Part shown: positions 45,647-55,528 of the stretch, piece by piece
Layout of the letters: the number at the start of each line of letters is the position of its first letter
Position numbering within the stretch: position 1 is the stretch's first letter
DNA from: JACPNO01 sp963825405
GTDB lineage: Bacteria; Acidobacteriota; Terriglobia; Bryobacterales; Bryobacteraceae
Direction: 5' to 3'
Assembly (NCBI GenBank): GCA_963825405.1
Contig: CAWGTB010000005.1
Location: 1-64,000, forward strand
Length of the DNA stretch: 64,000 bases
Notes under the pieces: model-generated
What the model saw: only the letters and a program-made list of their open reading frames with translations
Told to the model about the DNA's origin: nothing
Databases searched by the model: none
Program-made: the position numbers and the translations under genes

Positions 45647-46663
45647 TCAGCTTCGCGGCGACTTGTTGCGCCGGCGCCGGCCCTCGAGCGCCAGTTTCAC
45701 CGCGACCGCCGCAATCGTATCTGGATTGTGGCGGACTTTCACCGCTTGCTGCAGCAAGTCGCCGCAAATCACGTTCACCCCCATGGCGGCGATGCGCTCG
45801 GTGTCGTTTTCAACAGGCGCGGCTTGTTGGCTCGCATACCTTGCGATGAGCGCGCGTTTGATGGGACGCGTGTTGAGAATGGCGTAATCGACGAACGGGC
45901 CGCGGGCGTGCTGATGCACTACTTGCACGTGGTCGGACGCGGCGAACTCGTTGGTCTCACCGGGCTGCCACATCAGGTTGACGAAGTACGCCTTGATTGC
46001 CGGCGAGCGGCGAATGGCTTCGGGAATGCCTGAAACCAGCAGGTTCGGAACCACGCTCGTAAATAGCGAGCCCGGGCCGAGGGTAATCAGGTCCGCTTCG
46101 GCGATGGCAGCCAGCGTGGCCGGAAGCGGCCTGCATTTACGCGGCTGCAAACGCACGCTGACGATCCGGCGCCGGCTGCGGCTGATTTTGGTCTCGCCGC
46201 GCACGCGCCGCCCGCCTTCGAGCGTCGCCTCCAGCACCACGTTGCGCGTGGTGGCGGGATAAATTCGTCCCTGGATGGCCAGCACTTCGGCGGACTCTTT
46301 CACGGCAGCGGGGAAATCGCCGGTAATGTGCGTCAGCGCGGTCAAAAAAAGATTGCCGAAGCTGTGGCCTTTGAGCCCGCGGCCGCTTTCGAAGCGGTAT
46401 TGAAAGAGGCGCGAAAGCAATCCCTCATCTTCGGAAAGAGCGACCAGGCAATTGCGAATATCGCCGGGCGGCAGGACGTCGAATTCGCGGCGCAAGCGGC
46501 CGGAACTGCCGCCGTCGTCGGTCACAGTGACCACAGCGGTGATATCCAGGCGCGGATTTTCCGGATGGCTGGCATACCGCTTCAGTCCCTTCAGCAGGAC
46601 TGATAAGCCGGTCCCACCGCCGATGGCCACGATGCGCAGCGGATCTTTGGACAGGTTGCGCAT
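45647..46663 (-). CDS. YvcK/CofD-like gluconeogenesis factor
   Basis: At 338 aa it starts with the phosphate-binding VAIGGGTGLSVLLKGLKRY and has VTVTDDGGSSGRLRREFD and LGPGSLFTSVVPNLL, all typical of YvcK. These proteins bind UDP-sugars and steer carbon between glycolysis and cell-wall precursors. Lying next to glmU, which makes UDP-GlcNAc, fits that role. Confidence 0.9.
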   Translation of the reverse strand: MRNLSKDPLRIVAIGGGTGLSVLLKGLKRYASHPENPRLDITAVVTVTDDGGSSGRLRREFDVLPPGDIRNCLVALSEDEGLLSRLFQYRFESGRGLKGHSFGNLFLTALTHITGDFPAAVKESAEVLAIQGRIYPATTRNVVLEATLEGGRRVRGETKISRSRRRIVSVRLQPRKCRPLPATLAAIAEADLITLGPGSLFTSVVPNLLVSGIPEAIRRSPAIKAYFVNLMWQPGETNEFAASDHVQVVHQHARGPFVDYAILNTRPIKRALIARYASQQAAPVENDTERIAAMGVNVICGDLLQQAVKVRHNPDTIAAVAVKLALEGRRRRNKSPRS

Positions 46664-46693
46664 GGGGATTACGAGGCGCGAAAGCGAGCGGAC

Positions 46694-47332
46694 CTAGGAT
46701 TTTTCGGGATACAAAAGTTCGCGGAGGGGAGACTGATTCGAAATTCCGCTGAAATCCGCATCCTGGCGGGCGGCGAGGCGATTGCGAGGGTTAAGCTCGA
46801 TAGCACGTTTCAGGTTCTCATAGGCGCCGGCCAAATCTCCACTCAGCCCGCGGCATAGAGCCAAACCATAATGCACGTGATCGGCGCGCGGATCGAGCCG
46901 CAGCGCCGCCTGTAGCTGTTCCACCGCAGCCGGCAGATTGCGCACGTTGATCATGGCGATGGCGTAGTTGTAGCGATCTTCGACGGTGCGAAATTCCAAA
47001 GCCGGCTTTTCCAGACGGCGGTCGCACATCCGGACATGCAGGTCCGCGTTATGCGCCATCTCGCGGTTGGGGCCGGCGGCAGCCTGGGCGAACAAGGGCT
47101 TGGCCTCGTGGAATTTCCCAGCATGCAGCAATTTGATGCCTTGTTCGAATGACTTCAATTGGGCCTGTGCCTGGGCGCGGGCAGCGACAACCGCGGGGGA
47201 TTCCACCACTTCCCGCGAGCCTTCCGCTCCGCGGCGCTTGGCGCGTCCCTCCTGAATATCCTTCACTGGGGCAGGCTCGCGCGTTGGTTTGCCGCTACTC
47301 TTCGTCATGGCGATTTTCTTTTTCGGAGGCAT
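46694..47332 (-). CDS. Tetratricopeptide repeat protein, 212 aa
   Basis: A Lys/Arg-rich N-terminus (residues 1-50) is followed by TPR-type helices: FEQGIKLLHAGKFHEAKPLF, DRYNYAIAMINVRNLPAA with VEQLQAALRLDPRA, and LAGAYENLKRAIELNPRN. It likely acts as a cytosolic scaffold. It sits between yvcK and a small membrane protein, all in one direction. The partner is unknown. Confidence 0.75.
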   Translation of the reverse strand: MPPKKKIAMTKSSGKPTREPAPVKDIQEGRAKRRGAEGSREVVESPAVVAARAQAQAQLKSFEQGIKLLHAGKFHEAKPLFAQAAAGPNREMAHNADLHVRMCDRRLEKPALEFRTVEDRYNYAIAMINVRNLPAAVEQLQAALRLDPRADHVHYGLALCRGLSGDLAGAYENLKRAIELNPRNRLAARQDADFSGISNQSPLRELLYPEKS

Positions 47333-47404
47333 GCCAGCTAACCCTAAAGTCAGCTAGACCTTATATCAGACCGTTACACCGATGTCAAAAGCGGCCGACT
47401 TGGG

Positions 47405-47686
47405 CTATTCAGAAGGTTCCGCGCTTGCCAGAGCCGGTTTCTGAGCCGCCGGAGCGGCTTTTGCAGCAGGTTTAGGTGCCGGCGCCGGGGCCAGCGATTC
47501 CAATGCGCGGTGAATCAGAAACATCACGTAAAGCGCGAAGGCCATGGCTACGAGGCCGCAATAGAGCAGGAGAAATAATCCGTCCACAGTCGCCGCCTGC
47601 CCGCTCACCAGCAACCAGCCGCACGCCCCCAATGACGCCACGATTACCAAAATACTGAAAATGAATGCGAATGCGCGATCCGACAT
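47405..47686 (-). CDS. Small membrane protein with Pro/Ala tail
   Basis: This 93 aa protein has two membrane helices (AFIFSILVIVASLGACGWLL and LFLLLYCGLVAMAFALYVMF) and a Pro/Ala/Lys-rich tail of 30 residues facing one side. Similar proteins lie beside aconitase genes in acidobacteria, to my memory. Function unknown. Confidence 0.65.
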   Translation of the reverse strand: MSDRAFAFIFSILVIVASLGACGWLLVSGQAATVDGLFLLLYCGLVAMAFALYVMFLIHRALESLAPAPAPKPAAKAAPAAQKPALASAEPSE

Positions 47687-47731
47687 ATCCTCAACGATTC
47701 TAAGCGTTCATGGCTTCGACAGCAACTCGCC

Positions 47732-50377
47732 TCATTTTTGCGCTGCCAGTTCCCGCAGCACATACGGCAAGATACCGCCGTGACGGAAGTACTCGGCTTC
47801 CTGGGGCGTGTCGACACGTACCATGGCTTCGAAGGCTTTGCCATCGGCCCGGACCTTTACGCGCGGTGAGCCCTCGAGCGCGGCGGCCACGCCATCGATC
47901 TGAAACACTTCCTTGCCCGTCAGTCTCAGGCTTTGCGCCGTCTCTCCCGGCAGAAACTGCAGCGGCAGCACGCCCATGCCTACCAGGTTGCTGCGATGAA
48001 TACGCTCAAAACTCTCCGCCAGTACGGCTTTGACGCCCAGCAGCAGCGCGCCCTTCGCCGCCCAATCACGCGATGAACCCGATCCGTATTCTTTTCCAGC
48101 AATGATCAGCAGCGGCACGCCGTCTTTCTGATAGCGGACCGATGCGTCGTAGATGCTCATCTGCTCGCCATCCGGAAGATGCAATGTCCAGCCGCCCTCG
48201 GTGCCGGGCGCGAGCTGATTCTTCAAACGGATATTGGCCAGCGTGCCGCGCACCATCACTTCATGATTGCCGCGGCGAGCGCCGTAGGAATTGAAATCTC
48301 CGGGCTTCACACCCTGCGCGATCAGGTATTTGCCCGCGGGGCTGTCTTTGGGAATGGAGCCGGCAGGCGAGATGTGATCGGTGGTGACGGAATCGCCCAG
48401 CAGCGCCAGCACGCGCACGTTATGCAAATCCGCAATGGGCGCGCTGGGATCGGACATCATTTCAAAATAGGGCGGCTTCTTGATGTACGTTGAGGCGTCG
48501 TCCCATTTGTACGTGTTGCCCGTGGGCGTAGGCAGCGTGCTCCACGTGGCATCGCCTTCGAAAGCCTTTTCGTATTCCTGGCGAAACATTTCGGCCTGGC
48601 AGGAAGTGCGAATGGTCGATTGGATTTCTTCTGTTGTCGGCCAAATTTCCCGCAGATAAACCGGCGCGCCGGAGCGATCGTGTCCCAGCGGCTCCTTGTC
48701 GAGATCGGTATCGACGGTGCCGGCCAGCGCATACGCCACCACCAGCGGCGGCGACGCCAGGTAATTCGCTTTCACTTGCGAATTGATGCGCCCTTCGAAA
48801 TTGCGATTGCCGCTGAGCACCGCCGCGACCACCATTTTTTCGCGATCGACGGCTTCGGCAACCGGTTCAGGCAGTGGGCCGCTATTGCCGATGCAGGTGG
48901 TGCATCCATAGCCCACCAGATGGAAGTTGAGCTTTTCCAGATACTGCATCAGCCCGGCTTCGCGCAGATAATCCGTGACGACTTTCGAACCCGGCGCGAG
49001 GCTGGTCTTCACCCAGGGTTTGGATTCCAGGCCGCGCTCGACAGCTTTCTTTGCGAGCAGGCCCGCGGCCACCATCACCGAGGGATTCGACGTGTTCGTG
49101 CAACTGGTAATCGCAGCGATCACCACGGCGCCATTTTCCAGATCGACCGGATGGCCGTTCATCTGGACCGCGACTTTTTTGCCAGGCGCCGGGAACGCCG
49201 TTTTGAAATTGGCGCGAACATCCGGCAGATTCACGCGATCCTGCGGGCGTTTGGGGCCGGCGAGCGACGGGACTACTGTGGCGAGATCCAATTCCAGCGT
49301 CTCGGCAAATACCGGATCGGGCGTGGCATCGGTTCGGAACAGCCCTTGTTCTTTGGTGTAGGCCTCGACCAGCGCAACCAAATCTGGCGGGCGATTGGTG
49401 AAACGCAAGTAATTGAGCGTTTCGGCGTCCACCGGGAAGAACCCCATAGTCGCGCCATATTCCGGCGACATGTTGGCGACCGTGGCGCGATCCGCCAGAC
49501 TGAGCGCACTTAGCCCGCTGCCATAAAATTCAACAAATTTTCCGACGACGCCTTTCTTGCGCAGGATCTGCGTGACGGTGAGAACTAAATCGGTGGCAGT
49601 CGCGCCTTCGTGCAGTTTGCCGTGCATTTTGAATCCGACGACCGGCGGCAGCAGCATCGAGATCGGCTGTCCCAGCATGCAAGCCTCAGCTTCAATCCCG
49701 CCTACGCCCCATCCCAGCACGCCCAAGCCGTTAATCATGGTGGTGTGGGAATCCGTGCCCACAAGTGAATCCGGATACGCCTGCCAGCCTGATGCGGTCT
49801 TGTTGCGGAAAACCACCGACGCCAGATATTCCAGATTCACCTGATGCACAATGCCGGTATCGGGCGGCACCACGCGGAAATTCCGGAAAGCCGTTTGTCC
49901 CCAGCGCAGCAGCATGTAGCGCTCGCGATTGCGTTGGAATTCGAGCAGCGCGTTAAACGCAAATGCGCCGGCATTGCCAAATTGATCCACCTGCACGGAG
50001 TGATCGATGACGAGATCGGCGGGCAGCAGCGGATTGGCGCGCGCCGGATCAGCGCCCATTTCGACCAGCGCGTCGCGCATCGCGGCCAGATCCACCACCG
50101 CCGGAACGCCCGTAAAATCCTGCAGCAGCACGCGCGCCGGCATGAAGCTGATTTCTTTCGGCTCGCCCACACCATTGGCAACGTATTGCACATCAGCAGC
50201 CGACACTTTGCGGCCGTCTTCCTGGCGCAGGAGATTTTCCAATAAGACTTTGGTGGCAAATGGCAGGCGTCCGACGTCGCCGATGCCGGCTTTGGCAAGG
50301 CACGAAAGGCGGAATATTTCATACGAGGCGCTGCCCACTTGCAGCGTGCCGTGCGCCCCAAAACTGTTCTTTCCCAT
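47732..50377 (-). CDS. acnA: Aconitate hydratase A
   Basis: The start at 50377 (MGKNSFGAHGTLQVG) gives 881 aa. The three iron-sulfur cysteines lie in AITSCTNTSNPSVMVAAG and GYGCTTCIGNSGPLPEPV; DSHTTMINGLGVLGWGVGG and GKEYGSGSSRDWAAKG line the active site. It isomerises citrate to isocitrate in the TCA cycle. The frame is complete. argS lies 14 bp upstream. Confidence 0.95.
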   Translation of the reverse strand: MGKNSFGAHGTLQVGSASYEIFRLSCLAKAGIGDVGRLPFATKVLLENLLRQEDGRKVSAADVQYVANGVGEPKEISFMPARVLLQDFTGVPAVVDLAAMRDALVEMGADPARANPLLPADLVIDHSVQVDQFGNAGAFAFNALLEFQRNRERYMLLRWGQTAFRNFRVVPPDTGIVHQVNLEYLASVVFRNKTASGWQAYPDSLVGTDSHTTMINGLGVLGWGVGGIEAEACMLGQPISMLLPPVVGFKMHGKLHEGATATDLVLTVTQILRKKGVVGKFVEFYGSGLSALSLADRATVANMSPEYGATMGFFPVDAETLNYLRFTNRPPDLVALVEAYTKEQGLFRTDATPDPVFAETLELDLATVVPSLAGPKRPQDRVNLPDVRANFKTAFPAPGKKVAVQMNGHPVDLENGAVVIAAITSCTNTSNPSVMVAAGLLAKKAVERGLESKPWVKTSLAPGSKVVTDYLREAGLMQYLEKLNFHLVGYGCTTCIGNSGPLPEPVAEAVDREKMVVAAVLSGNRNFEGRINSQVKANYLASPPLVVAYALAGTVDTDLDKEPLGHDRSGAPVYLREIWPTTEEIQSTIRTSCQAEMFRQEYEKAFEGDATWSTLPTPTGNTYKWDDASTYIKKPPYFEMMSDPSAPIADLHNVRVLALLGDSVTTDHISPAGSIPKDSPAGKYLIAQGVKPGDFNSYGARRGNHEVMVRGTLANIRLKNQLAPGTEGGWTLHLPDGEQMSIYDASVRYQKDGVPLLIIAGKEYGSGSSRDWAAKGALLLGVKAVLAESFERIHRSNLVGMGVLPLQFLPGETAQSLRLTGKEVFQIDGVAAALEGSPRVKVRADGKAFEAMVRVDTPQEAEYFRHGGILPYVLRELAAQK

Positions 50378-50391
50378 ATTTAATTCAATTC

Positions 50392-52341
50392 TCACATATA
50401 CGCGGGGACTTCGATTCCGAGTATGCCCAGCGTGCGCTCCAGTTGCGCGCGGAAGAAATCCGTCATCCACAGCAGGAAAATTTTCTTTTCGCGATCTTCC
50501 TCGTAGATGACCGAATACTGGTGGTAGAAATTGTTGAACGCCTGCGCCAGTTGAAACGCGTATTTTGCGACGTGGGCGGGCTCACCAGCCGTGACGGCGC
50601 GCTCTACCGCCGAGTCGGCTTTGGAGGCGGCCAGCAACACTTGCCAGAAGTCTTCCGACGCCAGTTGTCGCGCCAGCGACTCACTGCTCAATTCGCGCGC
50701 GAAATCCGGCAGCGTCTCGCCCTTCTCCTCCAGCTTGCGAAGGATGTTGCGAGCGCGCACCGCGGCGTACTGCACATAGGGACCGGTATCACCCTCGAAA
50801 CTCAGCGCTTCCTGGAAATCGAAAGCAATCACCGAAGTCCGCGTGAATTTCAGCATGAAATAACGCAGCGCCCCGATGGCGATCTGCGAGGCGATGTGAC
50901 GCTGCTCGTCGACGCTCGCTTCGGCGTGGCGCGACGCAACTTCTTCGAAGGCTTTATCGACCAGCTTGTCGACCAGATCGTCCGCTTTCACGCCGAGACC
51001 TTTGCGCCCGGAGACTTCGACGTAAGGCCGCTTGCGATCTTCCTCGGAAAGCTCGATCCCCAGCTCGACGCAACAGCGCGGCGAGAGCGCTACCATCTCG
51101 TAGGAAAAATGGATGGATTGTTCGGCTTGCTCGGCCGCGCCCAGCGCTTTGAGCCCCGCGACCACCACATCCTGCAAGTACGATTGCCGCACGTCGATCA
51201 CGTTGTAAACGCGCGACGCCCGGCCAAATTCCGGCGGCTTCACGCCTGACGGTGGCGGCTCATCGGAACTCACCCACACTTCGTGGCCATCGGGATAACG
51301 CTCGAGCAATCGATAGTAGAAATCTTTCCCCAGCAGGCCGAACTTCCACATCTGATACGCAATATCTTTGCCGACATAAGTCACTGTGCCGTTAGAACGC
51401 ACGATGACCTTGTCGTCTTCCGACCCCTCGGAGAAAGCTCCCGCGCGCATCACCCAGCACCCGGCGTTTTTGCCTTCGCTTTCGAGCGCGATCGCCTTTC
51501 GCTCCTTGAGCAACTCGAATGCGGTGGCCCAGAATTTTAGATGTAGAATTTCGCTTTCGCGCGGCAGTACATCGTAGGTGATTCCCAGGCGAAGCATGGT
51601 TTTCAGGTGCAGGTTGACGATGGCATCGGCCACGATGCGGGCCAAATCCGCTTGATCGCTGTCACCCGCCTCAATCGCGTGCAGCGTTGCGCTGCGCCAG
51701 GCGAGCGCTTCCGGTACGTCTTTATAATGCTGGGAAATGCGCGCGTAAAGATCCCAGCAGAGGTAGTCGAACCGCACGCTGGCATCGTGCGTGAGCGCGG
51801 TAACCTGCTCGGGCGTCTTGCACTCCATGTAATGGAAACCCGCCACGACGTCCGCCACTTGCACGCCGGTATTGTCGATATAGTTCTGCACTTCCACGCG
51901 GCGGCCGCCAGCGCGCAACATGCGCACGAACGTGTCGCCCAAAGCGGCGTTGCGCAAATGTCCAATATGCGCGGCTTTGTTGGGATTGATATTGGTGTGC
52001 TCGACGATGATCTTCTCGCCGATTGTGGCGCGTTCGGCGGCCGGCTCAAGCAACGCGAGAGCGTAAGCGGCACGTTCGAAACGGAGATTCAAATAGCCGC
52101 TGCCGGCGATTTCCACCGCCGAAATTCCCGCGATGGGACCAACCTCCGCCGCCAGCTCCGCGGCGATTTTGCGCGGCGCTTGCTTCAGCAGTTTGGCCAG
52201 TTGGAAGGCCGCCGGCACCGCCAATTCGCCGAACTCCGGCTGCTTGGGCTGCTCGATGGCGACCGCCAGATCGACGCCGTAACGTGCATGAATATGGGCG
52301 TGGAACGCCTCTTGAACGCGCTTTTCGAGAAGAAGGAACAC
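50392..52341 (-). CDS. argS: Arginyl-tRNA synthetase
   Basis: At 649 aa this class I synthetase has NPNKAAHIGHLRNAALGD (HIGH motif), an N-terminal Add-1 domain and a C-terminal anticodon-binding DALR domain ending FFRAQLERTLGILGIEVP. GRKGLGVKADDL occupies the KMSKS region. It charges tRNA-Arg. It is divergent from the ferredoxin gene, 43 bp away. Confidence 0.92.
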   Translation of the reverse strand: MFLLLEKRVQEAFHAHIHARYGVDLAVAIEQPKQPEFGELAVPAAFQLAKLLKQAPRKIAAELAAEVGPIAGISAVEIAGSGYLNLRFERAAYALALLEPAAERATIGEKIIVEHTNINPNKAAHIGHLRNAALGDTFVRMLRAGGRRVEVQNYIDNTGVQVADVVAGFHYMECKTPEQVTALTHDASVRFDYLCWDLYARISQHYKDVPEALAWRSATLHAIEAGDSDQADLARIVADAIVNLHLKTMLRLGITYDVLPRESEILHLKFWATAFELLKERKAIALESEGKNAGCWVMRAGAFSEGSEDDKVIVRSNGTVTYVGKDIAYQMWKFGLLGKDFYYRLLERYPDGHEVWVSSDEPPPSGVKPPEFGRASRVYNVIDVRQSYLQDVVVAGLKALGAAEQAEQSIHFSYEMVALSPRCCVELGIELSEEDRKRPYVEVSGRKGLGVKADDLVDKLVDKAFEEVASRHAEASVDEQRHIASQIAIGALRYFMLKFTRTSVIAFDFQEALSFEGDTGPYVQYAAVRARNILRKLEEKGETLPDFARELSSESLARQLASEDFWQVLLAASKADSAVERAVTAGEPAHVAKYAFQLAQAFNNFYHQYSVIYEEDREKKIFLLWMTDFFRAQLERTLGILGIEVPAYM

Positions 52342-52384
52342 GAATCACTGAGTATAGCGGACGCCAACCCGATATACTGAAGTT

Positions 52385-52792
52385 GTGCCCAAAGTAACGT
52401 TCCTGCCTGAGGGGAAGACTGTCGAATTCGAGCTTGGCAAATTGCCGTACAAAGAGCACGGCTTGCCGGGATCGCTGCTCGACATTGCCATCAATTTTGG
52501 GATTCATCTCGAACATGCGTGCGGGGGCAATTGCGCGTGCACCACATGCCATGTGGTGGTCAAAGATGGCAATGACGGCCATCTCTCCGAGGCTACCGAG
52601 GACGAGCTGGACCGGCTGGACACAGCCGCGGACCTAACCATGCACTCGCGCCTGGGCTGCCAGGCTGTGGTGACAGGTGATATTGTGGTGGAAATTCCGG
52701 CGTGGAATCGGAACTACATCAGCGAGGGCGGCGCCTCGATTCTAGGCGATGCCATCCCGCCTCCGAAGAAGCCCCAGCCCGTCGGACATTAA
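52385..52792 (+). CDS. Adrenodoxin-type 2Fe-2S ferredoxin
   Basis: From GTG 52385 this 135 aa protein has cluster ligands Cys46, Cys52, Cys55 and Cys92 within HACGGNCACTTCHVVV and RLGCQA. This is the ISC-type vertebrate/bacterial ferredoxin fold (Fdx), which donates electrons in iron-sulfur cluster assembly. The C-terminal extension with ISEGGASILGD is not usual. It stands apart from isc genes here. Confidence 0.9.
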   Translation: MPKVTFLPEGKTVEFELGKLPYKEHGLPGSLLDIAINFGIHLEHACGGNCACTTCHVVVKDGNDGHLSEATEDELDRLDTAADLTMHSRLGCQAVVTGDIVVEIPAWNRNYISEGGASILGDAIPPPKKPQPVGH

Positions 52793-52797
52793 AGTCG

Positions 52798-53728
52798 CTA
52801 GTAGCGTCCGCCTGCGGGCCGGCCGGCGCGGCCACTTCCCAACATCTCCACCAGCTTCTCGACTAATTCCTGCGGAACGTTGACGTTGATTTTCACGATG
52901 CGCTGCTGCTGATCCACTTTGATGCCGTCCCACATGCGCAGCATTTGCGGCTGATTGTTCGGGCACGCTGAGACGGCCCAGGCCCACCATGCCGCGCGCG
53001 GCGTCACCGAGATTCTTGGCATCCTGATCGTTGCGGCAAACGCCAGTGGCAAAACCTTTCACGCCGGTGCGAACGTCCACCGCGGCCGTAACGTTTTCCA
53101 GAGCGCCAAGAAGCTTTGTGACGTTGGCGGCATTGCCGGAATCCGGCATGGCGCGGTCCAGAATTCCGCCAAAACCCTTGGAGACGGACCACATCTGATT
53201 CTCCGCGCCGATCGCGCGAGCGCGCGCCAGCAGGTCGGGATCAGCGCCACTCTTTCCGCTCTTCCATTGATCCAGTGCCGCGCGCACGGTGGCAGGCTTG
53301 CCGGCGACGGCGGTAGATTCGTCGATAATACCCACGCCGCCTTCCTCGCGCATGTACAACGTGTAGCCCTGGTAAACGCTCTTCTTAGCGCCCTGCACAG
53401 CGCGAAGGTGAAACGTTCCGCGAGCCAGAATCAGCGCGTTGTCTTTGCCGTTCGAAGCAATCAGCAATTCACGCACGTCGGTGCGCGGATCGAATCCGGT
53501 TTGCGCGGCCAGTTCGTCGAACTGCGTCAGCCGCTGCAGGGAAACCATTTTCTGGTAGAGCGGCGTCGCGCGCAGTTCGTCCATGTGGATTCCAACCAGG
53601 CCGATGGTGTCCGCGGGAACCATGGCGGCGAGCCTGGAATCGATGCGCGAGGCGCCCATCTGCGCCCAGTTGCAGCCCACAGTCGCAAACATGGACAGGA
53701 CGATGAGAATACGCACGCGCGAGATCAT
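52798..53728 (-). CDS. Exported hypothetical protein, third gene of an ABC operon, frameshifted
   Basis: The start at 53728 (MISRVRILIVLSMFATVGCN) gives an export signal with a Cys that is lipobox-like but imperfect. The mature part reads GLVGIHMDELRATPLYQKM, DPRTDVRELLIASNGKDNAL, and ends IVKINVNVPQELVEKLVEML in the shifted frame. An extra base near 52962 is the cause. It starts on the last base of the permease gene. It belongs to an acidobacterial family of unknown role; the operon suggests an envelope function. Confidence 0.65.
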
Positions 53729-54561
53729 CAGTAATTCCGCCTTGAAAATGCGAACAGGCCGCAGCCCAGCACGGCCACGCCGAACAGCAGCGAACTCCAT
53801 ACCGGCATCCAGCTCGTGATGGGAACACCCAATACAATCTGGCGCGCCATGCTTCCCAGATCGAATACTTTGGGCAGTACGTAGTAGAGGCCGCGGACCA
53901 CATTGCGCGACCATTCCGACGTCAGCAGCCGCTCGATGGTGTGTTTCTGCGCCAGAATCGGGCTCAACAACAGGATGCCGAACGTCACCATGGTGGCCAC
54001 GACGGCGCTTTCCCACAGCACGCCGATCAACAGCACTACCGTGAGCAGTATGCCGAAAACAAATACGGTGAGCACACTCGACCACAGAAATCCGAAGGTC
54101 CAGACGCCGGTCTTCACGCCGAAGATGAGCCAGACCGCGATCACCAGATAAAAAATGTTGGCCGCGACCACTAGCAAATTGCCCAGATACCGTCCGAGCA
54201 AAATGTGATGCCGGGCGACGGGTTTCGAAAGCAGCAGCTCTATACGTCCCGGCTCGAATACCGTCGGAATCAGGCCGGCGGAAGCGAACACCGATAAAAA
54301 CATGCCGGCGGTAAATAGAAACGCCGCCAGGCCGCCATGCACTTCGCGCACCAGGCGGCCGACGTCTTGCGTGTCGCTGGTTTTGCCGAACAAAGACACC
54401 GTGGCGACGGCGCCCTCGACCACGTCGATCTTCATGATGAACAGGAAGAACAGGATCAGCGCCGTCGAGCAGCCCGCAAACCCCCAGAAAATCTTGCGCG
54501 CGAAGGCTTCGCGAAACGTATCCCGCACCAGCGCGCCGGTGACTCGCAAGTTATTGCGCAT
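53728..54561 (-). CDS. ABC-2 type permease
   Basis: At 277 aa with six hydrophobic helices, among them FWGFAGCSTALILFFLFI, FLFTAGMFLSVFASAG and VFVFGILLTVVLLIGVL. The central GRIELLLSKPVARHHILLGR is the cytoplasmic coupling segment of the NosY/GldF-like branch. It pairs with the overlapping ATPase gene to export an unknown substrate. It overlaps the ATPase by 11 bp and the next gene by 1 bp. Confidence 0.85.
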   Translation of the reverse strand: MRNNLRVTGALVRDTFREAFARKIFWGFAGCSTALILFFLFIMKIDVVEGAVATVSLFGKTSDTQDVGRLVREVHGGLAAFLFTAGMFLSVFASAGLIPTVFEPGRIELLLSKPVARHHILLGRYLGNLLVVAANIFYLVIAVWLIFGVKTGVWTFGFLWSSVLTVFVFGILLTVVLLIGVLWESAVVATMVTFGILLLSPILAQKHTIERLLTSEWSRNVVRGLYYVLPKVFDLGSMARQIVLGVPITSWMPVWSSLLFGVAVLGCGLFAFSRRNY

Positions 54562-55480
54562 TGACTGTCCTCACGAATACGTCTTCCAGGGTGCTGTTGG
54601 TGCGGCCCACGGTTTCGATTTCACACTGCCCGGCGCGCAGCAAATCCACGGCGCGGTTAGCCTCTTCGCGATTGGCAAAAAGAAACTCGACGCTCCCATT
54701 ACGCGACGCCACCGCTTTGGCTTGGGCGCGCAACTCGGTTTGCAGTTGCTCGGGCACTTTCTCGGCCTCCACGCGGTATCCGCTGCCGGCGGTGAGGTCT
54801 TTGACGGTCCCCTCCAGCGCGACTTTCCCGCGGTGAATGATGGCCACGTCGCGGCAAAATAGCTCGACTTCCGCCAGCAAGTGGGAGTTGAGAAAAATGG
54901 TCACGCCCTTCTGCTCAAGCGCGTTCAAAATGTCGCGAATCTGGCGGCGGCCGATGGGATCGACGCCGTCCGAGGGCTCATCCAAAATCAACAGCGTCGG
55001 CTCGTGGATCAATGCCTGCGCCAGTCCGATGCGCTGCAGCATGCCCTTCGAATATTTGCCCAAGCGCACGCCGCCCCAAGTTTCGAGCCCCACCGTCACC
55101 AGCAATTCGGGAATGCGTTTGCGCCGTGACGCCGCGTCCATGCCGGAGAGCGCGCCGTAAAAATCCAGCATGCCCGCGCCGGTCATGTAAGTGGGGAAGC
55201 GATGGTTCTCGGGAAGATAGCCGATGCAGCGCCGCGCTTCAGGCTCGCGCGAATCCCGCCCAAATACAGTAGCCCGCCCGGCGGTCGGATGCGCCGAGGA
55301 GAGCAGCATTTTCACGAACGTGGTCTTGCCGGCGCCGTTAGGACCCAGCAGCCCGAACGTCGTGCCGCGGGTCACTCGAAGCGAAATCCCGTCGACCGCG
55401 CGGATCTCTTTGCTCGTCCACCGGTTGCGGAAGACTTTAGTTAACCCTTCGGTGGCAATTGCAAAATCCGACGGCATCAT
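54551..55480 (-). CDS. ABC transporter ATPase
   Basis: At 309 aa: FGLLGPNGAGKTTFVKMLL (Walker A), YSKGMLQRIGLAQALIHEP (signature), LLILDEPSDGVDP (Walker B) and NSHLLAEVE (switch His). A C-terminal extension of about 80 residues is typical of ABC-2 exporters of the CcmA/NatA kind. It is the first gene of the three-gene operon. Confidence 0.92.
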   Translation of the reverse strand: MMPSDFAIATEGLTKVFRNRWTSKEIRAVDGISLRVTRGTTFGLLGPNGAGKTTFVKMLLSSAHPTAGRATVFGRDSREPEARRCIGYLPENHRFPTYMTGAGMLDFYGALSGMDAASRRKRIPELLVTVGLETWGGVRLGKYSKGMLQRIGLAQALIHEPTLLILDEPSDGVDPIGRRQIRDILNALEQKGVTIFLNSHLLAEVELFCRDVAIIHRGKVALEGTVKDLTAGSGYRVEAEKVPEQLQTELRAQAKAVASRNGSVEFLFANREEANRAVDLLRAGQCEIETVGRTNSTLEDVFVRTVNAQ

Positions 55481-55528
55481 TCTGATAAACGCTGAGGACC
55501 CGCGCCCAGTTCACTTTATTATGGACGA

